Shown here: positions 24,006 through 28,732 of the stretch, piece after piece
Numbering within the stretch: position 1 is the first letter of the stretch
Layout of the letters: each line of letters begins with the position of its first letter
Assembly (NCBI GenBank): GCA_946623915.1
Contig: CAMORQ010000002.1
Span: 1 to 28,732 of the forward strand
Length of the DNA stretch: 28,732 nt
Reading direction: 5' to 3'
Source: an uncultured Coriobacteriaceae bacterium
GTDB lineage: Bacteria; Actinomycetota; Coriobacteriia; Coriobacteriales; Eggerthellaceae
The notes under the pieces: model-generated
The model's input: the letters and a program-made list of their open reading frames with translations, nothing else
What the model was told of the DNA's origin: nothing
Databases searched by the model: none
Made by a program: the position numbers and the translations under genes

Positions 24006-24042
24006 AGTATCGTGGTGCCAATGCATCGAAAAGGAGCGCGCT

Positions 24043-25419
24043 ATGGCAAGACAACAGGGTTCGACTCGCAAATCGGCCGAAAAGGCACCGGTGTCAACGG
24101 GTGCCGCCGACATCACGTGTCCGCATTGCGGCAAGGTGTTCCCGCTAGACGAATCAGGCTACACGGCCCTGCTTGCTCAGGTGCGCGACCACGCGTTCAA
24201 GGCCGAAGTGGCCGACCGCGAAAAGCTGCTTGCCCGCATGCAGGACGAAGCGGTCGAGGCCGCCGTCTCGCGCATCAAGCAGGAAACGATGCAGCGCGAA
24301 GGGGAGCTTCAGATGGAGCTTTCCCAGATGAAGCAGGAACTCGACAGTCAGAAAGAGCAGGCTCGAATCGCGCAGGAACTGGCAGTGGCGCAAGCGGTGG
24401 CGCAAGTCAGCGAGGAGCGCAACGATCTGGCTGCCCAGGTGCAGTTAGCGCAGGCGCAAGCGGCGCAAATCGCCGCCGACCACGCTGCGCAGCTGGCCGA
24501 AGCCGAGCGCAACAAGCAAGAGCTCTTGCGCCTGAAGGACGAAGAGCTCGAGCGCATGCGCGACATGAAGGCGAAGCTTTCCACGAAGATGCTTGGCGAA
24601 TCGCTCGAACAGCATTGCGAGCTGGAGTTCAACAAAGTGCGGTCCATCGCCTTCCCCCAGGCGACGTTTGGCAAGGACAACGAGGTGGTGGATGGCACCA
24701 AAGGGGACTACGTGTTCCGCGAGATGGACGAAAACGGAGTCGAAATCGTTTCGATCATGTTCGAGATGAAGAACGAGTCGGAGTCCAAATCGCGCAAGTA
24801 CAAGAACGCCGAGTTTTTCGAGAAACTCGATCGGGACCGTCGTAAAAAGGGATGCGAATACGCCATCCTCGTCACTTTGCTGGAAGCAGACAACGAATAC
24901 TACAACCAGGGAATCGTCGAAATTGCCGACTACCCCAAGATGTACGCAATCCGCCCTCAGTTCTTCATACCTATCATCGGCCTGCTGCGCAACATGGCCC
25001 GTTCGTCGTTGGCCGACAAGCAAGAGCTGCAGCAGCTGAAAGAGCGCGATTTCGACATCACGTCTTTCGAAGAGCGTCTCAACGAGTTCAAGTCGGGCTT
25101 CGCACGCAACTACGAACTGGCCTCCCGCCGTTTCCATGACGCCATAGACGAAATCGATAAGAGCATTGTGCATTTGCAGAAAATCAAAGACGCGCTCATT
25201 TCGTCGGAGAACAACCTGCGTCTTGCCAACGACAAGGCCGACCGGCTCAGCGTCAAGCGCCTCACGCGCGGCAACCCCACCATGAAAGCCAAGTTCGACG
25301 AGGTTCGTGAATCCCAGGCGCTGATAGAAGCGGAAAAAACCGATACGCAAGACAAGCCCAAGCCTGCGCGGAAGACGAAAAGCCGTCGGAAGCCGGCGGA
25401 GACCACAAGCGAAGACTAG
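24043..25419 (+). CDS. DUF2130 protein, coiled coil plus putative nuclease-like domain
   Basis: A 458-residue cytosolic protein of family PF09903. A single CPHCG zinc-knuckle-like half-motif (26-30) comes first. A long charged coiled coil (about 50-180, Glu/Gln/Ala/Lys) follows, then the conserved domain (about 183-400). This contains LGESLEQHCELEFNKVR, GDYVFRE with Asp222, FEMKNES with Glu241-x-Lys243, and the family hallmark YPKMYAIRPQFFIPIIGLLR. The D...ExK spacing resembles a PD-(D/E)XK nuclease core, which I infer and have not proven. The C-terminal tail is Lys/Arg-rich and may touch nucleic acid. AAGGAG 7 nt before ATG 24043 fixes the start; an upstream in-frame ATG at 23974 lies before the palindrome and lacks a ribosome site. 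Confidence 0.85.
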   Translation: MARQQGSTRKSAEKAPVSTGAADITCPHCGKVFPLDESGYTALLAQVRDHAFKAEVADREKLLARMQDEAVEAAVSRIKQETMQREGELQMELSQMKQELDSQKEQARIAQELAVAQAVAQVSEERNDLAAQVQLAQAQAAQIAADHAAQLAEAERNKQELLRLKDEELERMRDMKAKLSTKMLGESLEQHCELEFNKVRSIAFPQATFGKDNEVVDGTKGDYVFREMDENGVEIVSIMFEMKNESESKSRKYKNAEFFEKLDRDRRKKGCEYAILVTLLEADNEYYNQGIVEIADYPKMYAIRPQFFIPIIGLLRNMARSSLADKQELQQLKERDFDITSFEERLNEFKSGFARNYELASRRFHDAIDEIDKSIVHLQKIKDALISSENNLRLANDKADRLSVKRLTRGNPTMKAKFDEVRESQALIEAEKTDTQDKPKPARKTKSRRKPAETTSED

Positions 25420-25678
25420 CAGCGCGCTTCTATCTGGTTTGGACGAAGCGGCGCGGCAGACGAGCGCTGCCTGCTAAGCATGCACCTATGTTTGCGCCTG
25501 CGTTTTTCCTGTGTGCCGCGTTCAGGTGCTGCGCTTACGTCCGTGCCGAGCATGCGCCCGCATCCACATCCGATCCGGCGCCCGCGCGCTACAGCAAGGC
25601 GCCTCGATCGCACCCGCACCCGCGTCTGCGCCCGGACCTGCGAGCCACATTTCCTCGCCGTGCATCTGCTTGTGGGTT

Positions 25679-25684
25679 TACAAT
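25679..25684 (+). promoter_or_regulatory. Possible -10 element for narK
   Basis: TACAAT (25679-25684) overlaps an in-frame ATG at 25683, which therefore would not be in the mRNA if this promoter is used. The 25420-25715 gap otherwise holds no gene or hairpin that I recognise. Confidence 0.35.
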
Positions 25685-25701
25685 GCGAAGGGGGAAAAGT
25701 G

Positions 25702-25709
25702 GGGAGGAG
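25702..25709 (+). promoter_or_regulatory. Ribosome binding site deciding the narK start
   Basis: GGGAGGAG ends 6 nt before the GTG at 25716. This near-perfect site favours the GTG over the upstream ATG at 25683, which has no such sequence. Confidence 0.7.
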
Positions 25710-25715
25710 CTGTTC

Positions 25716-27041
25716 GTGGCTGGTCAAGGTGCGCCGTTGGCCTCTTCGGTGCCGACGGATTATTCGCGCAAGGACGTTGTGCAGAATTGGGATCCGGAGA
25801 ATCCTGAGTTTTGGCAGCGCTATGGCAAAAGAACGGCGACGCGCAACCTGGCCGTGTCGATCGCCGCGCTGCTCCTGTCGTTTGTGGTTAACACCCTATG
25901 CGCCCTCGTCAGTTCGCAGTTGGGCAATGCTGGCTTTTCGTTCGAGCCCGATCAATTGTTCCTCTTAACGGCGTTGCCCGGTCTGGTCGGTGCAACCGGG
26001 AGGCTGTTCTACACCTACTGCCCAGCTGTGTTCGGTGGCCGCAACTTCACGTTTGCAAGTACGGCTATCATGCTGGTGCCGCTCGTGGGGCTAGGGATGG
26101 CCGTGCAGGATTCCGCGACGCCGTTTTGGCAGTTCGCGCTCTGGTTCGCGTTCATGGGGCTCGCGCTGTCCAATTTCTCGGCGTCGATGGCCAACATCGC
26201 GTACTTCTTTCCCATCGCGCACAAGGGTACGGCTAACGGGCTGAACGCCGGTATCGGGAATCTGGGTGTGGCGGTCGCTTATTTCGTCACGCCTATCGTC
26301 ATTGGCCGTTCGTTTGGATTGGGGGCAGCGACGATGACGCCTGCGGGGGAGTCGCTGTACCTGCACAACGCCTGCTTCGTATGGGTTGCTCCAATCGTCG
26401 TCGTTTTGGTGCTGGTGGCGCTGTTCATGGACAATCTGCCGATGCCGCGCCAGAGCGCAAGCCAGATGGCGACCATATTCAAGAACAAGCACACGTGGTA
26501 CATGACCGTCGTCTACACGTGCAGCTTCGGATCGTTCATCGGCTACTCCATGGCATTGGCGCTTATCGTGGGATTGGCGTTTCCCGAAGTCGATGCCCGC
26601 TTCATGATGTTTCTCGGGCCCCTTATCGGCGCCGGCTTGCGCCCGGTGGGCGGGTGGCTTTCCGATCGGATCGATTCGGGCGCGCGTGTCGCTTTCGCGT
26701 CTTTCGTGGTTATGCTTGCCGCCACGATCGCCGTGATCGCGGGCGTTGCCTCCCATGCATTCGCCGTGTTCTTCGGGGCGTTTCTCGTGCTGTTCATGAT
26801 GACGGGTTTGGCGAACGGCGCGTCGTTTCGGATGATCCCCAACATTTTCACCGACCGGGCCCAGGGGTCCCAAGTCGTTGGGTTTACAGCGGCCATCGCG
26901 GCCTACGGCGCCTTCGTGGTGCCCATCTTGTTTCGAGCGGACTATGTCGTCGCGCTCGTGGTGCTGGCCATCTTCACGGCGCTATCGGCTGCGCTGACGT
27001 GGATTGTGTACGCGCGCAAGAACGCCCCCATGCCTTGTTAG
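25716..27041 (+). CDS. narK: NarK-family nitrate/nitrite transporter (MFS, NNP family)
   Basis: A 441-residue membrane carrier with about 12 helices. The nitrate/nitrite-porter signatures are NAGIGNLGVAV (177-187) and TGLANGASFRMIPNIF (363-378). The two Arg residues that bind the anion in NarK are matched by Arg96 (GATGRLFYTY) and Arg309 (GAGLRPVGGW). It should import nitrate or nitrite, or exchange one for the other. With NrfA encoded in the same window, import of nitrate or handling of nitrite for respiration to ammonium is the likely context. No nitrate reductase gene is present. The N-terminal soluble stretch of ~40 residues is slightly long. It overlaps the convergent SixA-CHAD gene by 4 bp. 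Confidence 0.92.
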   Translation: MAGQGAPLASSVPTDYSRKDVVQNWDPENPEFWQRYGKRTATRNLAVSIAALLLSFVVNTLCALVSSQLGNAGFSFEPDQLFLLTALPGLVGATGRLFYTYCPAVFGGRNFTFASTAIMLVPLVGLGMAVQDSATPFWQFALWFAFMGLALSNFSASMANIAYFFPIAHKGTANGLNAGIGNLGVAVAYFVTPIVIGRSFGLGAATMTPAGESLYLHNACFVWVAPIVVVLVLVALFMDNLPMPRQSASQMATIFKNKHTWYMTVVYTCSFGSFIGYSMALALIVGLAFPEVDARFMMFLGPLIGAGLRPVGGWLSDRIDSGARVAFASFVVMLAATIAVIAGVASHAFAVFFGAFLVLFMMTGLANGASFRMIPNIFTDRAQGSQVVGFTAAIAAYGAFVVPILFRADYVVALVVLAIFTALSAALTWIVYARKNAPMPC

Positions 27042-28417
27042 CCGGCGACAGGTGTGTCGCGGTTGCGCAGCGTTGTGTACAGCAACGTTTCGTTTTGCGC
27101 ACGAAGCAGTGCCAGGTCCCAGGCCACTTGCTCGGGTAGGTCGCCCGTCTCGAACCCGCTGATGATGCCTATGTTGGCGCGGGCGTCGCACACCTCACCG
27201 AGCCCGTCTTGATGCGCGGTCATGTTTTTCGCTATGTCCACGGCGTCGGCTCCTAGCAGTTCTTTGAAACGCTCGGCGTCGTAACGTACCCGTTTGGCGT
27301 CTTTGCGCACGTCGTGCGTGGCTTCCTCGTCGGCAAGATCGAGGGTGGAAAGGTCGGCTTCCAAGGCGGCGGTCAGCGCGTCGAACCGCGTGCGGACGGC
27401 GGATGCATCCAGCCCTCGCTGTTCGACGCATGCGCGCCATTTTACGTTAGACAGCTCGCGTGTCGTGTCCTCGAGCAGCTTGATCAAATGCTTCGTGTCG
27501 AGCACCTTCAGTACGCGGTTTCGCTCCGCTTCGGCATGTGCGGCGCAGAACGCGACAAGTTCGGACGTCGTCCCGCCCATTTCGGAGGCCTGAATGGTCA
27601 GCACGTCCAGTTCGCGCAGGCGCGATGTTTCGCTTACGACACGCTTCAGATTGGCTTGGCACGTTTTGTTTTGAGTGCGCTGCTGCCACGGGGCGACGAA
27701 CGCAAGGAGGCTGCGTAGCGTGCGAATGGACACGCGAAACTTGTGCATGCTTTCCGGGTCGTCGGGTTTGGAGAAGAAGGTTTTGCGGCGCTTCTGCACG
27801 GTTTCGGCCGCTTCGAAGAGGACCCGTTCCATATGCACGAGCGTTTTCCAGCGCTGCGATACCGGACCTTGGGAAAACCACAGCAGGCGTCCAAGGGGAT
27901 TCGCGAACGCGTTCGCAGCAGCGTTATTCGCCTGATCGGAGGGCTCTGGCGCCATCGAAGACTCGATGTCCGGACTTTGCTCGGGCAAAAGCTCGACGGC
28001 TGCAAAGGCGCCCGTGGCAAACCCGATGCGCGATGCGGTGAGCGCCTCAACGGTGTCTTCTATGAACGGGTTGTGGCCGACTGCAAGCACGATGTCGGCG
28101 GGGCACGCGCGCACAAGATCGCAAAACGCATCGAAGTCCTGGTCCCAAAGCGCATCGACATGTTCGACTTTGGGCATGGCCTTCACGCCCGCACGCCGGC
28201 AAGCCTGCAACACAGCTTGCGCTGTTTGCTCGGCGCGGGCAGCCGGACTTGTCCATATTTGCACGCTGGGGCCGCTTGGCAGCAGCTCGAGCGCATGGGG
28301 TAGTGTTGCGCGCAGCGCGCGAACACCATGTTCTGTCAGCTGCCGGTCGAAATCGGCTTCGCCCTCTCGCGGCTGCTCGGCCTTTCCATGTCTCATGAGA
28401 ACGACGGTGCCGGACAT
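27038..28417 (-). CDS. SixA-type histidine phosphatase fused to a CHAD domain
   Basis: A 459-residue two-domain cytosolic protein. Residues 1-145 are a histidine-phosphatase (RHG) domain of the short SixA type: RHGKAE (9-14) has nucleophile His10, SPAARAEQT (57-65) has the phosphate Arg, and GHNP (114-117) has the second His. A linker rich in Ala, Asn, Ser and Glu (148-172) leads to a CHAD domain (about 185-455) with the typical helix PESMHKFRVSIRTLRSLL (221-238) and a second copy THDVRKDAKRVRYDAE near the end. CHAD domains bind polyphosphate. The fusion suggests a phosphatase recruited to polyphosphate or acting on a phospho-ligand, which is inference. AAAGGA lies upstream of the ATG. Confidence 0.9.
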   Translation of the reverse strand: MSGTVVLMRHGKAEQPREGEADFDRQLTEHGVRALRATLPHALELLPSGPSVQIWTSPAARAEQTAQAVLQACRRAGVKAMPKVEHVDALWDQDFDAFCDLVRACPADIVLAVGHNPFIEDTVEALTASRIGFATGAFAAVELLPEQSPDIESSMAPEPSDQANNAAANAFANPLGRLLWFSQGPVSQRWKTLVHMERVLFEAAETVQKRRKTFFSKPDDPESMHKFRVSIRTLRSLLAFVAPWQQRTQNKTCQANLKRVVSETSRLRELDVLTIQASEMGGTTSELVAFCAAHAEAERNRVLKVLDTKHLIKLLEDTTRELSNVKWRACVEQRGLDASAVRTRFDALTAALEADLSTLDLADEEATHDVRKDAKRVRYDAERFKELLGADAVDIAKNMTAHQDGLGEVCDARANIGIISGFETGDLPEQVAWDLALLRAQNETLLYTTLRNRDTPVAG

Positions 28418-28483
28418 TGCCCCATCCTTTCGATGTGCGGCAGGTGCACGTCATCTGCCGCTCTGGAAACCTGTACCGTTCCA

Positions 28484-28732
28484 TTATCGCAGTGTAGCCG
28501 CCCAATTCCCCGTCTTTTTCGCGCGTATTGCCGGGGACGGTGCCGCAGGCCGACAGTCGCGGGGACGGTGCCGCAGGCCGACAAACGGGTCGAAGCGCGA
28601 TCCTTGCAAAAACGGTCTTCCGAAATGCACGAGATTGGGCCTTGTGACCACTTTTCCGCGCTGCGAGAGGTCGTTGGCGCATCGGTCATCAACATAACCC
28701 CAGGTCACGAATTGTCGCGGCCTGCGAAGCCG
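28484..28732 (-). CDS. Unrecognised open frame running off the window edge, possible gene 3' end
   Basis: On the minus strand a frame is open from the window edge to a stop near 28484 (about 82 residues). The first ~50 residues (containing FVTWGYVDDRCANDL and RPNLVHFGRPFLQG) read like real protein. The remainder runs through a short direct repeat and becomes Arg/Pro-rich. It may be the tail of a gene eroded by repeat insertion, or chance in GC-rich DNA. I do not recognise it. Nothing else occupies 28418-28732 except the repeats. Confidence 0.25.
   Translation of the reverse strand, partial: RLRRPRQFVTWGYVDDRCANDLSQRGKVVTRPNLVHFGRPFLQGSRFDPFVGLRHRPRDCRPAAPSPAIRAKKTGNWAATLR
28533..28583 (+). 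repeat. Two perfect 23-bp direct repeats, 28-bp period
   Basis: The same 23 bases, starting GGGGACGGTGCCGCAGG, occur at 28533-28555 and 28561-28583, separated by 5 nt. Intergenic repeats beginning GGGGACGGT are familiar from REP-like elements mobilised by Y1/RAYT transposases, but no such transposase is in view. Confidence 0.6.

Overview
The window is a high-GC, gene-dense bacterial chromosome segment. It most resembles an anaerobic Actinobacterium of the class Coriobacteriia (Eggerthellaceae-like). I infer this from the mix of very large wall-anchored surface proteins with an atypical sorting signal, a lipoprotein-type cytochrome c nitrite reductase (NrfA), a NarK-type nitrate/nitrite carrier and many small monofunctional metabolic genes with GC-rich codon usage. 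The genus cannot be fixed from sequence alone. No rRNA, tRNA, CRISPR array, phage or complete insertion sequence was seen.

Layout. (1) 1-6600: the 3' end of one cell-wall surface protein gene, then a 2063-residue paralogue (beta-helix domain, Cna-B-like domain, four pilin-type isopeptide domains, Pro-Glu stalk, sorting signal). Both genes end in the same ~109-bp block carrying a perfect 17-bp-stem hairpin. (2) 6696-7889: apt and a HAD phosphatase on the minus strand. (3) 8103-11846: an acidic single-pass membrane protein of unknown function, then nrfA (five haem motifs, lipobox) and a strong terminator. (4) 12175-14248: an M20D amidohydrolase overlapping a TIM-barrel-like protein. (5) 14270-15985 (minus): a P-loop ATPase and a PTS_EIIC_2-type membrane protein. 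(6) 16133-19335: a cyclase-family hydrolase, a microbial-type PARG homologue (TIGR02452), a SAM methyltransferase and endonuclease IV, all co-directional. (7) 19349-20438 (minus): a CobW/HypB-type GTPase and a histidine-rich protein. (8) 20705-22650: a VanX-like D-Ala-D-Ala dipeptidase and a UDP-glucose dehydrogenase. (9) 22677-23898 (minus): an MFS transporter gene interrupted by two single-base homopolymer deletions. (10) 24043-27041: a DUF2130 protein and NarK. (11) 27038-28417 (minus): a SixA-CHAD fusion. (12) 28418-28732: short repeats and an unrecognised open frame running off the edge.

How genes may work together. NarK and NrfA, 14 kb apart, would supply nitrate/nitrite exchange and extracellular reduction of nitrite to ammonium. 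No NrfH partner is visible. The GTPase and the His-rich protein look like one metal-handling unit. The PARG-like, methyltransferase and Nfo genes are spaced like an operon and may link ADP-ribose turnover with DNA repair, but this is inference. Most genes are recognisable. The best candidates for undescribed biology are the surface-protein cassette with its conserved hairpin block, the stand-alone lipoprotein NrfA, the GTPase/His-rich pair, the PARG-MTase-Nfo cluster and the membrane protein with repeated DPTALL motifs.
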